A stretch of DNA of 64,000 nt from Psychromonas antarctica (GCF_022267535.1 NZ_JAHNZV010000009.1:1-64000); one strand, 5' to 3'; positions 17,623-27,625 are shown, counted from the stretch's first letter. The notes: generated by a model not told the origin, from the sequence alone. Translations and numbers: made by a program.

Positions 17623-17652
17623 AAAAGGAGACATTATGTCTCCTTTTTTTTA
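17623..17652 (+). terminator. Intrinsic terminator after rplT
   Basis: An 11-bp perfect stem (AAAAGGAGACA at 17623-17633 with TGTCTCCTTTT at 17637-17647) has a 3-nt loop and is followed by a run of T. It ends the thrS-infC-rpmI-rplT transcript. Confidence 0.92.
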
Positions 17653-17834
17653 ATCTAAAATTAAGAGAATAACATTTTTACACTTTATATTAATTGGATA
17701 TTGACCCATTAAATGGCATAGTTAACAGTGATATCCTGATAGTTAACTAATTTATTGGGATACTGATAAGCCTTGCTGTTTTTATAGATAGTACTGCAGC
17801 CAGCATTTTTTTTGGTAATTTAATAATCGTTATT

Positions 17835-19028
17835 ATGGATAATTTTATGAACGAGCTTTTCTCAAATCGCATCTCAGGTGTAGCACCATCTTTCATTCGT
17901 GAAATTTTAAAGGTCGCTGTTGATCCCGCAATTATCTCATTCGCAGGTGGATTGCCTAACCGCGATCTGTTTCCCGTCGAAGCGTTGCAGCAAGCGACAA
18001 ATGATCTCTTCAATGAAGATGGCAAAGATATTTTGCAATACAGCAGTACTGAAGGTTATTTACCACTACGCGAAATGATTGCTTGCGATTACAGGCGTAA
18101 AGGGTTGGAGATAAGTGTTGATGAAATATTAATTACCAATGGCTCTCAGCAGGGGTTGGATCTGCTTGGCAAGGTATTGATCAATGAAGGTGATGAAGTG
18201 TTGATTGAAGAACCTGGCTATTTAGGTGCGATTCAAGCATTTGAAGTTTATTCTGCAAAATTTAAACCTGTACCCGTTGGTCAAGATGGCATGGACATAG
18301 ATGCTTTACAAGACACGCTCAAAACAACTCAAGCGAAACTGATATATACGGTGCCAAATTTCCAGAATCCATCGGGTATTTCATATACTAATGAGAATCG
18401 ACAGGCTGTTGCTGATTGTTTATCTAAAACCAAGACACTCTTAATTGAAGACAATCCTTATGGTGAATTACGATTTTCAGGTGAAGAAAAGCGTTCTTTT
18501 AAAGCTTTTTTGCCAGAACAGACTATTTTATTAGGTTCATTCTCTAAAACAGTTGTGCCGTCATTTCGTTTAGGCTGGATAGCGGCGCCGAAAGCGTTGA
18601 TGGAAAAGCTTGTTATCGCAAAGCAGGCGGGCGATCTACATACAAATTATTTTTGCCAAAGAGTACTGCATCGTTTCCTCAAAGATAATGATTTAGATGC
18701 GCATATTAAAAAGATTATTGGCGTGTATGGAAAGCAAAAACAAGTAATGGAAAATGCAATCAAACGCTGTTTTCCTAAGCAAGTCACTTATCTTAATCCT
18801 GAGGGGGGGATGTTTTTGTGGGTTACATTACCCGAAGGGATGTCCGCAATGACCCTTTTTGAAAAAGCGATCAAAGATAAAGTCGCCTTTGTACCTGGAG
18901 ACCCATTTTATGTTACAAAGCGCGATCTAAATACATTACGTCTTAATTTCTCAAGTGTTGATCCTGATGTTATTGAAGAAGGGATTAAGCGTTTAGGAAA
19001 AGTCTTACATGAGCTTCTGGATAACTAA
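17835..19028 (+). CDS. PLP-dependent aminotransferase, class I/II (2-aminoadipate/LysN-like)
   Basis: Fold-type I pyridoxal-phosphate aminotransferase of 397 residues. Visible features include ISFAGGLPNRDLFP at the N terminus, the substrate-region motif QYSSTEGYLPLRE, the PLP-phosphate stretch ITNGSQQGLDL, PNFQNPSG, EDNPYGELRF, and the Schiff-base lysine in GSFSKTVVPSFRLGW. These resemble the LysN/KAT II-like group that handles 2-aminoadipate, leucine or aromatic amino acids; substrate cannot be decided from sequence alone. There is no N-terminal helix-turn-helix, so it is not a full MocR regulator. An ATG at 17847 is an alternative start; neither has a strong Shine-Dalgarno site. It appears monocistronic. 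Confidence 0.85.
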   Translation: MDNFMNELFSNRISGVAPSFIREILKVAVDPAIISFAGGLPNRDLFPVEALQQATNDLFNEDGKDILQYSSTEGYLPLREMIACDYRRKGLEISVDEILITNGSQQGLDLLGKVLINEGDEVLIEEPGYLGAIQAFEVYSAKFKPVPVGQDGMDIDALQDTLKTTQAKLIYTVPNFQNPSGISYTNENRQAVADCLSKTKTLLIEDNPYGELRFSGEEKRSFKAFLPEQTILLGSFSKTVVPSFRLGWIAAPKALMEKLVIAKQAGDLHTNYFCQRVLHRFLKDNDLDAHIKKIIGVYGKQKQVMENAIKRCFPKQVTYLNPEGGMFLWVTLPEGMSAMTLFEKAIKDKVAFVPGDPFYVTKRDLNTLRLNFSSVDPDVIEEGIKRLGKVLHELLDN

Positions 19029-19053
19029 CCTGCCTGGGTAAGTCAGTTGATAC

Positions 19054-19176
19054 AATGTATCTACTTGTGTGTGTCTGTGTTGACTCAGCTGCCAATAGCC
19101 TGCTATTACTACGCTGAGTTACCTTCAACCAGACCATACTATTAACAGCGTATAATGTGATTTTTTAACTTTCTAA
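19054..19176. repeat. Dispersed repeat, copy A (hairpin-forming)
   Basis: About 120 bp related to copy B at 55951-56064. Shared parts include AATGT, TCTA-TTGTG, GTT-ACTCA, a central AGC-TGCTATT, GCTGAGTTAC and a distal TTTTTAACTTT. The core is palindromic: an outer arm at 19079-19089 pairs with 19113-19122, and an inner AATAGC-CT-GCTATT nests inside. It follows the aminotransferase gene. It may be a REP-like element or a small non-autonomous transposon remnant. Confidence 0.6.
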
Positions 19177-19587
19177 TCTAAAATATAATTTCGCGTTCAT
19201 TCTCCCGCGTAGAGTTAAATTAACCTAGCAACCATTGCTTTGTAAAAGCCAATCAAATGTTTGTTTTTTTTGGCAAATACCGACAATACTTTATTTGTTG
19301 CAGCTCTTATCCGCTTTACATTGCTCTTCCTCGCCGCTATTCACTTTTTTAAAACGATAAGCCAACTTAAGTTTTCGCTCTGCAAACGAGCTTATGGCAA
19401 AAAAAGTCATGGCGAAGGGAGATTAAAACCTTACAAAAATTAAAATTAAATCGACACGTTTTATTGGCAACGTATTCGGGTTTTATCTGCCTTATTTATT
19501 GTTTTACTTCACAATCGTAATATTTGTAATATAACTGTCACAAAACCGCCATATACTCTTTCATATTAAATATGTTGGAGATAATAA
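19177..19587. other. Intergenic region before pstC with an imperfect inverted repeat
   Basis: No convincing gene. A 60-codon TTG-initiated frame at 19261-19443 has no recognisable family. An imperfect inverted repeat pairs roughly 19325-19362 with 19390-19421 (CTTCCTCGCC and GATAAGC against GCTTATGG and GGCGAAGG) around a 27-nt loop. The right end holds the Pho box at 19535-19552 and the pstC ribosome site. Confidence 0.5.
19535..19552 (+). promoter_or_regulatory. Pho box of the pst operon
   Basis: CTGTCACAAAACCGCCAT matches 15 of 18 positions of the PhoB consensus of two CTGTCAT repeats separated by an AT-rich linker; the three mismatches are all C for T. It lies 36 bases before the pstC start, upstream of AT-rich -10-like sequence. 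PhoB control under phosphate starvation is inferred from the site and from the genes downstream. Confidence 0.75.
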
Positions 19588-21813
19588 ATGGATCGTGATT
19601 TCGCAAACAAGTTAAAAGCTAATCGGAAACGCCTGATCAAAGATAAATTAGTCAAATACAGCATCACCACGGGTGGTTCATTAGTGCTGGTGACTCTATT
19701 GCTTATCTTTGGTTATCTGCTTTACGTGGTGCTACCTATTTTTGCTCCTGTATCGATTAAGGAGGAAAAAGAGTTTTCTTACCAAACTGATAGCAATGTG
19801 TTGGCATTGGCATTGGATGAACAAAATGATGTGGCATACAAAATAAGTGATGATGGGAAAATTTCATTTTATTCTTTACGTAGTCGTGATTTAGGTGATT
19901 TACTACTGGAAGATACCATGCTCAGTGAGCATACAGCCTTCGCCCAAAGCGTTGCTGCTGGACATGCTTATTTATTTGCCGATGCCCAAGGTCAGGTGAA
20001 AATATTTCAAGCCGATTTTATAACAACGTACCCTGATGATGCCCGCTTAATCACTCCGAATATCCGTTATCCATTCGGGAGTGAGAAACTCACTATTGAT
20101 GACCAAGGTCATGCGATCACCGCTGCTAGCTTTCAGTTCTCTGACTCAAAAGCCGCAATTGCAGTAGTGACAGATGATAAACGTGGTATTTTTTTGGTGT
20201 TAAATGCAACTCAAAATATGATGACCGATGAAATAGAATGGGAGGAGCAGCGTATTAGCCTGCCTGCGTTGCCTAATCAAGTTGATCAGATACTGCTTAG
20301 TCCCGATATGAAAAACTTGTTTGTTCTTTCGCATAATGATCTACTTGTTTATGACGTATCGGATACTGATAATATACACATTAAATCTGCTTTGCCCATT
20401 AATGCACTCGATGCAGATGTAACCGATATACAGTTGTTAACCGGCGCTAGCTCGTTGATGGTGGCAAATACTAATGGTGTTATCAGTCAATGGTTTGAGG
20501 TTTTAAAAGACAATAAACGTACATTCACTTTTATTCGAGACTTTAAAGCAGAAGGGAAGATACGTACTATTATTCCTGAATATTTTCGAAAAGTTTTTTT
20601 TACTGCAGATAATAAAGGGTATTTGTCAGTATTTCACAGTACCGGTCATACTCGTCTGTTAAGTGAAAAAGTATCCGATAATGAAAGCATGCAAGTAGCA
20701 ATATCACCGCGTGCAAATGCGCTATTAATTGCTGAGAATACGCGTTTACGTTTGTTCTCAATTGATAATGAACATCCTGATATCACTTGGTCGACACTGT
20801 GGCAAAAAGTTTGGTATGAAGGGTATCCCAAAGCTGAATATTTGTGGCAATCTACTTCTGCAAGTGATTCTTTCGAAGCGAAAATGAGCTTAGTACCACT
20901 TTCTTTCGGTACTATAAAAGCCGCTTTTTACGCGATGTTATTCGCTGTACCGATTGCTATTTCAGCGGCTATCTACACTGGCTATTTTATGTCTCCAAGT
21001 ATACGTTCGTATATCAAACCTACGGTGGAAATCATGGAGGCGCTGCCAACGGTTATTTTGGGTTTCCTTGCAGGGCTCTGGTTAGCACCACTCATAGAGA
21101 ATCAACTGCCCGGCATTATATTGTTATTAGTCAGCTTACCGCTTAGTGTTTTAGCAGCCGCATTAGCTTGGAGTACTTTGCCTAAAAAGTTCAAAGAAGC
21201 TATTCCGGAAGGCTATCACCCACTGATTTTAATCCCTGTCTTACTGCTTGTTGGTTATGGATCGATGAGTTTTAGTGGCACTCTCGAATTGTGGCTATTT
21301 GATGGCAATGCTCGCATGTATTTGACCAATGAATTAGGCATTAATTTTGACCAGCGTAATTCCTTAGTTGTTGGCATCGCCATGGGGTTTGCTGTTATTC
21401 CAACTATTTTTTCAATTGCTGAAGATGCTATCTTCAGTGTACCCAAAAGTTTAACAATGGGTTCTTTAGCGCTTGGTGCGACACCTTGGCAAACCTTGGC
21501 AAAAGTCGTTATTTTAACGGCCAGCCCAGGCATGTTTTCTGCCATTATGATGGGTACTGGGCGCGCCGTTGGTGAAACAATGATCGTCCTAATGGCGACG
21601 GGTAATACACCTATTATGGATTGGAATATATTTGAAGGTATGCGTACTTTATCTGCCAATATTGCAGTTGAAATACCAGAGTCAGCAGTGGGTAGCTCAC
21701 ATTATCGTGTCCTATTTTTGGCGGCATTTGTTCTTTTCATCTTTACATTTTTCTTCAATACGGTGGCTGAGTTTATCCGCCAACGTTTACGTGAAAAATA
21801 TTCAAGCCTATAA
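19588..21813 (+). CDS. pstC: Phosphate ABC transporter permease PstC, long form
   Basis: Inner-membrane permease of the high-affinity phosphate importer. At 741 residues it is more than twice the length of E. coli PstC (319). It has one N-terminal membrane helix (about 33-55), a large extra domain of about 380 residues with beta-propeller-like repeats, then the ABC permease domain (about 440-735) with the coupling motif region GSLALGATPWQTL. Long PstC proteins of this type occur in marine gammaproteobacteria. The ATG has GGAG 8 bases upstream. It heads pstC-pstA-pstB-phoU behind a Pho box. No pstS is present here. Confidence 0.93.
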   Translation: MDRDFANKLKANRKRLIKDKLVKYSITTGGSLVLVTLLLIFGYLLYVVLPIFAPVSIKEEKEFSYQTDSNVLALALDEQNDVAYKISDDGKISFYSLRSRDLGDLLLEDTMLSEHTAFAQSVAAGHAYLFADAQGQVKIFQADFITTYPDDARLITPNIRYPFGSEKLTIDDQGHAITAASFQFSDSKAAIAVVTDDKRGIFLVLNATQNMMTDEIEWEEQRISLPALPNQVDQILLSPDMKNLFVLSHNDLLVYDVSDTDNIHIKSALPINALDADVTDIQLLTGASSLMVANTNGVISQWFEVLKDNKRTFTFIRDFKAEGKIRTIIPEYFRKVFFTADNKGYLSVFHSTGHTRLLSEKVSDNESMQVAISPRANALLIAENTRLRLFSIDNEHPDITWSTLWQKVWYEGYPKAEYLWQSTSASDSFEAKMSLVPLSFGTIKAAFYAMLFAVPIAISAAIYTGYFMSPSIRSYIKPTVEIMEALPTVILGFLAGLWLAPLIENQLPGIILLLVSLPLSVLAAALAWSTLPKKFKEAIPEGYHPLILIPVLLLVGYGSMSFSGTLELWLFDGNARMYLTNELGINFDQRNSLVVGIAMGFAVIPTIFSIAEDAIFSVPKSLTMGSLALGATPWQTLAKVVILTASPGMFSAIMMGTGRAVGETMIVLMATGNTPIMDWNIFEGMRTLSANIAVEIPESAVGSSHYRVLFLAAFVLFIFTFFFNTVAEFIRQRLREKYSSL

Positions 21814-21829
21814 ATAGGAGTTAATGGTA

Positions 21830-23488
21830 ATGGGAAAGTGGTTTAAGTCGGGAACACCGTGGATCTGGATGACAGGTGGAGCGGTAAGTTTAAGTTTAAT
21901 CGCCGTTATTGGTCTGGTTCTTTTAATCGGCTGGCGGGGACTTAGTTTTTTTTGGCCAAGCACGGTTTATGAATTTGATATGCTTGATGAGCAAGGGCAG
22001 CACTACAATCTTATTGGTGAGATCTACGATAGCGAAACTGTTTTGAAAGCCCAACTTATTTCCGCTGGTGTTGAGGGGTTGGAAGATAAAGGCGAAACAT
22101 TAGAGCGCTACTTAATTAAAATTGGTAATCGCGAATACGTTGATCTGGATTTTCAATGGATATTAGAGACTATTGTCTCTGGTAAAACAGTTCCGAAAGA
22201 TGTGGTCGTATTGGAACGTACTAAAAATGGCAATTTTTATGGTTATATTGATGCTATTCTCGAGAATGGCCAACCAGTGGCTATCAATAAGACTCAGTTT
22301 GCATCAGAGTTGCAAAAAAGAGTTATACGTACGACTACTTTTAAAGATCAAGAAGATCAATTATTGGGCAGTGATATAGGCCATATTAATTATGAGTTAG
22401 AGAAAATTCGCTTGGATAAACGAAAATTAGCGCTAGATGGTTTGCTGACAGAAGATAAAATAGGGCAGTTTGACAAACAAAGTCAGAGACTTCGAGATCA
22501 ATATCTTGTATTAGAAGAACAGTTATTTGCCTATCGTGAACAAGCACAGCGTGACAGTGTGCAATTACGAGACATGACTGGGCGAAAAGTTATCCTGCCA
22601 ATATCTAGTGTGCTTGATTTTCATCTGCCTAACGACATGACGTTCTTTGCAAAAGTTCAGCATTGGTTTCATCAAGTAGGTAAATTCATTAGTGACGATC
22701 CACGCGAAGCGAATACGGAAGGCGGTGTTTTTCCCGCTATTTTCGGAACCGTATTTATGGTGATGTTAATGGCTGTGATTGTCACCCCATTTGGTGTGGT
22801 GGCCGCTATCTATTTACATGAATATGCCGGTAAAAATAATATAACTAAATTTATACGCATTGCTGTAATTAACTTAGCGGGAGTGCCATCCATTGTTTAT
22901 GGTGTGTTTGGCCTGGGCTTCTTCGTGTATATTCTCGGCGGCAGTATTGATGAGTTATTTTATCCACAAGCACTGCCTTCCCCAACATTCGGATCTCCTG
23001 GCGTATTGTGGTGTGCATTAACTTTAGCTATTTTAACATTGCCGATTGTTATTGTGTCAACTGAGGAAGGGTTAAGCCGAATCCCTAGCACCTTACGAGA
23101 AGGATCGCTTGCCCTTGGTGCTACAAAATCAGAGACTTTATGGCGAATTATAGTACCAATGGCAAGCCCTGCTATTATGACCGGCCTTATTTTGGCGGTT
23201 GCACGAGCAGCTGGGGAGGTCGCACCTCTGATGTTAGTGGGCGTGGTCAAGATGGCACCTACTTTGCCTGTCGATGGTAACTTTCCCTATTTGCACTTGG
23301 AACGTAAATTTATGCATCTTGGTTTTCATATCTATGATGTTGGTTTCCAAAGCCCTAATGTAGAAGCGGCACGCCCGTTGGTTTATGCAACATCATTCTT
23401 ATTAGTGACCGTTATTATTGGATTGAATTTAGCTGCAATTGCCATTCGAAATAATTTAAGAGAAAAATACCGCGCATTAGAGCATTAA
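21830..23488 (+). CDS. pstA: Phosphate ABC transporter permease PstA, long form
   Basis: Second permease subunit of the Pst importer. About 552 residues against 296 in E. coli, with an N-terminal membrane helix (about 16-38), an extra periplasmic region with a charged coiled-coil stretch (about 175-240), and a C-terminal permease domain with EGSLALGATKSETLWRI. Both permeases are enlarged in the same way, which suggests their extra domains contact each other or a partner. I choose the ATG at 21830, 9 bases after AGGAG, over the one at 21824 that is only 3 bases from it. Confidence 0.92.
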   Translation: MGKWFKSGTPWIWMTGGAVSLSLIAVIGLVLLIGWRGLSFFWPSTVYEFDMLDEQGQHYNLIGEIYDSETVLKAQLISAGVEGLEDKGETLERYLIKIGNREYVDLDFQWILETIVSGKTVPKDVVVLERTKNGNFYGYIDAILENGQPVAINKTQFASELQKRVIRTTTFKDQEDQLLGSDIGHINYELEKIRLDKRKLALDGLLTEDKIGQFDKQSQRLRDQYLVLEEQLFAYREQAQRDSVQLRDMTGRKVILPISSVLDFHLPNDMTFFAKVQHWFHQVGKFISDDPREANTEGGVFPAIFGTVFMVMLMAVIVTPFGVVAAIYLHEYAGKNNITKFIRIAVINLAGVPSIVYGVFGLGFFVYILGGSIDELFYPQALPSPTFGSPGVLWCALTLAILTLPIVIVSTEEGLSRIPSTLREGSLALGATKSETLWRIIVPMASPAIMTGLILAVARAAGEVAPLMLVGVVKMAPTLPVDGNFPYLHLERKFMHLGFHIYDVGFQSPNVEAARPLVYATSFLLVTVIIGLNLAAIAIRNNLREKYRALEH

Positions 23489-23516
23489 TGTTAACGCCGT
23501 AAAGTAGGATATACAA

Positions 23517-24329
23517 ATGATTAGATTAGCAAAATCAAGTACACAAAGAGAAGTTCTTACGCATCTAAGTGCTGAGCAAACCGCATTAGAGATTAAAAAT
23601 TTAGATCTCTATTACGGTGATAAACAGGCACTATTTGATGTGTCGATGAAAATACCTAAGGGTCAAGTAACCGCCTTTATTGGCCCATCAGGCTGTGGTA
23701 AATCAACCTTACTACGCTGTATTAACCGTATGAATGATTTGGTTGATATTTGTCGTGTAGAAGGGAATATTGCCTTACAGGGCTCTAATATTTACGATAA
23801 GTCGGTAGATGTAGCGGCACTACGCCGTCGTGTCGGTATGGTATTCCAACGGCCCAATCCTTTTCCGAAATCCATTTATGAAAATGTTATTTATGGCTTA
23901 CGTTTGCAGGGGATTAAAGATCGTCGTAGATTAGATGAAGCCGCTGAAAATTCATTGCGCAGTGCTGCGCTATGGAATGAAGTAAAAGATCGTTTGCATG
24001 ATAATGCATTTGGTCTTTCTGGTGGTCAGCAACAACGATTAGTCATAGCGCGTGCGGTGGCGATTGATCCTGAGGTATTGCTACTTGATGAGCCAACATC
24101 GGCGCTTGATCCCATTTCAACACTGACCATTGAAGAGTTGATCTCTGAGCTAAAAGAAAAATTCACAGTAGTGATAGTCACTCATAATATGCAGCAAGCT
24201 GCGCGGGTTTCAGATCAAACCGCTTTTATGTATATGGGTAAATTAATTGAGTATTCAGATACTAATACCCTGTTTACTACACCGACGCAAAAACAGACCG
24301 AAGACTATATAACGGGACGCTACGGTTAA
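23517..24329 (+). CDS. pstB: Phosphate ABC transporter ATP-binding protein PstB
   Basis: Cytoplasmic ATPase driving phosphate import. The 270-residue protein has Walker [11 protein letters not shown]-loop region [20 protein letters not shown] signature LSGGQQQR, Walker [14 protein letters not shown] and the switch histidine in [10 protein letters not shown]. The [10 protein letters not shown] block is diagnostic for PstB. It follows pstA by 28 bases and precedes phoU by 19, in one operon. Confidence 0.98.
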   Translation: MIRLAKSSTQREVLTHLSAEQTALEIKNLDLYYGDKQALFDVSMKIPKGQVTAFIGPSGCGKSTLLRCINRMNDLVDICRVEGNIALQGSNIYDKSVDVAALRRRVGMVFQRPNPFPKSIYENVIYGLRLQGIKDRRRLDEAAENSLRSAALWNEVKDRLHDNAFGLSGGQQQRLVIARAVAIDPEVLLLDEPTSALDPISTLTIEELISELKEKFTVVIVTHNMQQAARVSDQTAFMYMGKLIEYSDTNTLFTTPTQKQTEDYITGRYG

Positions 24330-24348
24330 CAAAATCGAGGAATAGATA

Positions 24349-25056
24349 ATGGAAAATTTGAATATTAATCGCCATATTTCAGGGCAGTTTAATAGTGAAT
24401 TAGAAAGCGTTCGTAATCAAGTGATGCAGATGGGGGGGCTGATTGAAAAGCAACTTGGAGATGCATTAGCAGCGATGGCGGATAATGATATTGAACTTGC
24501 TCAGCAGATTATTGCGAAAGATAAGGAGGTTAATCAATTTGAATCAAATGTTGATCAGGAGTGCTCGCGCATTATCGCTAAGCGACAACCTGCTGCGAGT
24601 GATTTGCGCTTAATACTGACTATCATGAAAAGTATAACGGAATTAGAGCGGGTAGGTGACGGCGTGGTATCTATAGCCCGTATGGTGATTGAAAATCATG
24701 GGCAAGTCGGGCCATCGTTGATCGGTTTGGAGAATATGGGACAGATAGTCTTAAAGATGTTACATAACACACTAGATGCTTTCACGCGCTTAGATTTAAA
24801 AGCGGCGATTATGGCGCATAACCAAGACAAAAAAGTGAATCGTCAGTATGAAAGCATCGTCCGTGAGTTGATGACGTTTATGATGGAAGATCCGCGTATC
24901 ATTCCTAATATTTTAAAAGTACTGGCAGCGGCACGGGCAATAGAACGAATTGGAGATCGGTGTAAAAATATTTGCGAACAAACCCTTTATCTTGTTGAAG
25001 GTGTTGATGTGCGCCATGCCACAGAGGAGGAGATTAACTCGTTTCTAATCGAATAA
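24349..25056 (+). CDS. phoU: Phosphate signalling regulator PhoU
   Basis: Connects the Pst transporter to the PhoR kinase and restrains the Pho response when phosphate is sufficient. The 235 residues contain two tandem three-helix PhoU domains (about 20-110 and 120-215) with the metal-binding E/D-rich motifs ELERVGDGVVSIAR and AIERIGDRCKNICE. It is the last gene of the operon, followed by a strong terminator shared with the convergent chemoreceptor gene. Confidence 0.97.
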   Translation: MENLNINRHISGQFNSELESVRNQVMQMGGLIEKQLGDALAAMADNDIELAQQIIAKDKEVNQFESNVDQECSRIIAKRQPAASDLRLILTIMKSITELERVGDGVVSIARMVIENHGQVGPSLIGLENMGQIVLKMLHNTLDAFTRLDLKAAIMAHNQDKKVNRQYESIVRELMTFMMEDPRIIPNILKVLAAARAIERIGDRCKNICEQTLYLVEGVDVRHATEEEINSFLIE

Positions 25057-25073
25057 GAAACTCGATGAAATAA

Positions 25074-25106
25074 AAAAGGCGAATAGATATTTTTTATTCG
25101 CCTTTT
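25074..25106. terminator. Bidirectional terminator between phoU and the chemoreceptor gene
   Basis: A 12-bp perfect stem (AAAAGGCGAATA at 25074-25085 with TATTCGCCTTTT at 25095-25106) has a 9-nt loop. A-rich sequence on one side and T-rich on the other let it act for phoU on the plus strand and for the chemoreceptor gene on the minus strand. Confidence 0.88.
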
Positions 25107-25136
25107 CTAATTTCGGTTTGTATTGGCTTACCTAAA

Positions 25137-26996
25137 CTAGATAGTAAAGCGCTTTATTTCACTGGTTAATACAGTCGCCTGCTGTGTTAATTCACTACTC
25201 ATCTGCTCGTTTTGCTGTGCTGATTCACTTGCGATTTCAGCTACATCTCGAATAGATACAATATGGCGGTTGACTTCTGAGGCGACTGCACTTTGTTCCT
25301 GAATAGCAGTGGCAATGGCGGTCGTCATATCCATGATATTTACGACATCGTTATTTATTTCCTCCAGCATACGACCTGCTTCCGATGCTTGTGTCGTACT
25401 TTCTTCTCCTTCTTTACGGCATTCGCTCATGAGCACAACAATACCCTGGGTTCTTGTTTGCAGTTTATCAATAATATGTTCAATCTCTTTTGTTGATTCC
25501 TGCGTGCGGCTAGCTAATGAACGAACCTCATCAGCAACAACCGCGAAGCCTCTTCCTTGTTCTCCTGCACGTGCCGCTTCTATCGCTGCATTGAGCGCGA
25601 GTAAATTGGTTTGATCCGCAATAGCACGAATAACATCAAGTACAGATCCGATAGTTTGACTATCTTTTGCAAGCTCATTGATCACCGATTCTGAGGCTAC
25701 TAATTTATTAGAAAGTACTTTGATTTGATTAATGGTGAGGTCAACACCTTCTCTGCCTTTATTTGCATTTACATTTGTTTGTTGTGCTTTATCTGCGGCA
25801 TCGGTTGTATTACTGGCTATCTCTTCAATGGTCGCCACCATTTCCGTTACGGCCGTGGCAACCATATCGGTTTCTTGCATTTGCGATGCGACACCCGCAT
25901 TTGCTTGCTGAATATTAGAGACTAACGTGCTGGTTGCGTTATTTACACTCATGACTGTTTGATTGACTGAAATTATCAAATGCTGGAAGTTTTTGAGCAT
26001 ATTGTTAAATGCATTCGCCATATCAGCCAATTCATCTTTATTTTTGGATTCAATATGAATTGTTAAATCATTACTTTCAGCGGCTCTTACCATTGAATTT
26101 TTAATTAATGTAATGCCTTGAATAATTCCCTTTCCTAAGAACCATGAGATCAAAGTTGCTATTATGATAGCTATCGTGAAAACGCTATATGTTAGTTTTT
26201 CAATAAAACTGACATATTCAGTGACGGCTCGATTTACTTTTTTTATAACAGTGGCAAGCAGAATGTCAACTTTATGAACACTCTCCCGCATCTGTTTTTG
26301 TAATCCTTCATTAGCGTTATAACCGAGTACTTTTTGTTCTTTGACTAAAGATAAAAACGCATCATGATAAATTTTTAAGGCATCGTTAATCGTTCTTTTT
26401 TGTGAATCAGGTAGGTAGCTTTTATAAATAGTATTATCAAGGTTTATAAAGTCATCTTGAAAACTTTTAACGTATTTATCTTCAAAACGGAGCATAAAGT
26501 TTTTTTCACTTCGCCTTAGCTTAAGCATCATACTCAATGCTCGGTAATCAACATCTCCGATAGCAAGTTCTGCAATGTTCACCGCTTCTCTTAGTTTCTT
26601 ATATAAACCGCTATTGGCATTAAAGCCAATCGATTTTTGCGCATTCACGAGTGCGGAAAAATGGCTTTGGTATTCAGCTAAGACTTTTTTTAGTTGTTGC
26701 GTTTCGGTTGTTGATACCCCTATTGATTGTAGCTCTTTACTGATGCTATCAATATCCTTATTTAACACAGCTATATTTGTATTAAACGTATCGAGGTATT
26801 GTCCCTCTTTACGAGCAATAAAATCTTTTTCATTGCGCCTTAACTGAAGCACATTGGACTCTATTTTCCCGAGATCTTGGGCAATTGAAATATCTTTTTG
26901 GAGGGATGAAGAAGAGAAGTTCATTAACGACAGCATTGCTACCATACTGATGATAAACACCCCAGTATTAATCATTAATTTCTGTCTGATGAGCAT
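25137..26996 (-). CDS. Methyl-accepting chemotaxis protein with HBM-type sensor domain
   Basis: Transmembrane chemoreceptor of 619 residues. Order: membrane helix 1 (about 10-30); a helical periplasmic sensor with two related modules, each carrying LRR-EK-F ([16 protein letters not shown] and [16 protein letters not shown]), the pattern of the helical bimodular (HBM) domain; membrane helix 2 (about 268-290); HAMP; and the signalling domain with the highly conserved tip [20 protein letters not shown] (about 465-485). HBM receptors in Pseudomonas sense organic acids, but the ligand here is unknown. No CheR-tethering pentapeptide is seen at the C terminus. The gene appears monocistronic. Confidence 0.93.
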   Translation of the reverse strand: MLIRQKLMINTGVFIISMVAMLSLMNFSSSSLQKDISIAQDLGKIESNVLQLRRNEKDFIARKEGQYLDTFNTNIAVLNKDIDSISKELQSIGVSTTETQQLKKVLAEYQSHFSALVNAQKSIGFNANSGLYKKLREAVNIAELAIGDVDYRALSMMLKLRRSEKNFMLRFEDKYVKSFQDDFINLDNTIYKSYLPDSQKRTINDALKIYHDAFLSLVKEQKVLGYNANEGLQKQMRESVHKVDILLATVIKKVNRAVTEYVSFIEKLTYSVFTIAIIIATLISWFLGKGIIQGITLIKNSMVRAAESNDLTIHIESKNKDELADMANAFNNMLKNFQHLIISVNQTVMSVNNATSTLVSNIQQANAGVASQMQETDMVATAVTEMVATIEEIASNTTDAADKAQQTNVNANKGREGVDLTINQIKVLSNKLVASESVINELAKDSQTIGSVLDVIRAIADQTNLLALNAAIEAARAGEQGRGFAVVADEVRSLASRTQESTKEIEHIIDKLQTRTQGIVVLMSECRKEGEESTTQASEAGRMLEEINNDVVNIMDMTTAIATAIQEQSAVASEVNRHIVSIRDVAEIASESAQQNEQMSSELTQQATVLTSEIKRFTI

Positions 26997-27287
26997 GTTA
27001 TTTAACCTTAATTGAGTTCAGCTAGTCATGTATTTGAATCTGGGCTGATAGTGAAATTTTGCCCGAGAGTTCGAGCCCTTTACAAAACAATTGTATGGAA
27101 GAATGTTGCATTCCGCCAGCTATCCATTAAAAAAATTAAGAAAGAAATCAATACAGGTAGAAAAATCATATTTGTCTGATTTACAAGCAGTTGGACTGTT
27201 TTGTTCAATTATTTCCCCTTAATGACTTGTGCTTCATGTGGAATTCTATACACTTTGCGGCACTTATCTGGCAACAGTCAGATAATC

Positions 27288-27373
27288 GCCCGGATGGTGG
27301 AATCGGTAGACACAAGGGATTTAAAATCCCTCGCCTTATGGGTGTGCGAGTTCAAGTCTCGCTCCGGGCACCA
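27288..27373 (+). tRNA. tRNA-Leu, anticodon TAA
   Basis: An 86-nt type II tRNA including an encoded CCA end. The acceptor stem GCCCGGA (27288-27294) pairs with TCCGGGC (27363-27369), discriminator A. The D-arm has GGTGGAATCGGTAGACAC. The anticodon loop TTTAAAA has TAA at 34-36 for UUA codons. A long variable arm and the T-arm GTTCAAGTC are present. It stands alone and is followed by its own terminator. Confidence 0.97.
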
Positions 27374-27382
27374 ATTTCAAAT

Positions 27383-27414
27383 AAAAGCTTCACATTTTGT
27401 GAGGCTTTTTTTTT
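27383..27414 (+). terminator. Intrinsic terminator after tRNA-Leu
   Basis: AAAGCTTCACA pairs with TGTGAGGCTTT over 11 bp with one wobble, around a short T-rich loop, and is followed by eight or more T. It begins 10 bases after the CCA end. Confidence 0.88.
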
Positions 27415-27539
27415 ATCTAAAAATAATAGAACGGCTCTTGAAATTATCTGCTTGCGCTAAAATGGTTATCAGAAGTTTACTGCGTGCCGATAACTCACTG
27501 CTGATGACTTTTATGGTGTGTTTTTATGCACCGGAGAAA

Positions 27540-27600
27540 TTCGCATTTCCAAACAGCTTAAGTATAATATCCAGCACACAGATCCAAGTAGCTTGGGTCT
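27540..27600 (+). promoter_or_regulatory. Candidate rluF promoter and leader hairpin
   Basis: TTCGCA (27540-27545) and TATAAT (27563-27568) are 17 bases apart. A 9-bp hairpin (AGATCCAAG at 27580-27588 with CTTGGGTCT at 27592-27600, loop TAG) would lie at the very 5' end of the transcript, about 25 bases before the rluF start. The hexamers are a fair sigma-70 match; the role of the hairpin is unknown. Confidence 0.4.
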
Positions 27601-27625
27601 GAAATGATAAACATGGGATGATAGT

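Noticed and set aside
19261-19443. A 60-codon frame with a hydrophobic N terminus and basic C terminus upstream of pstC.
   Set aside because: TTG start, no ribosome site, no family likeness, and it lies over an imperfect inverted repeat that would explain its composition.
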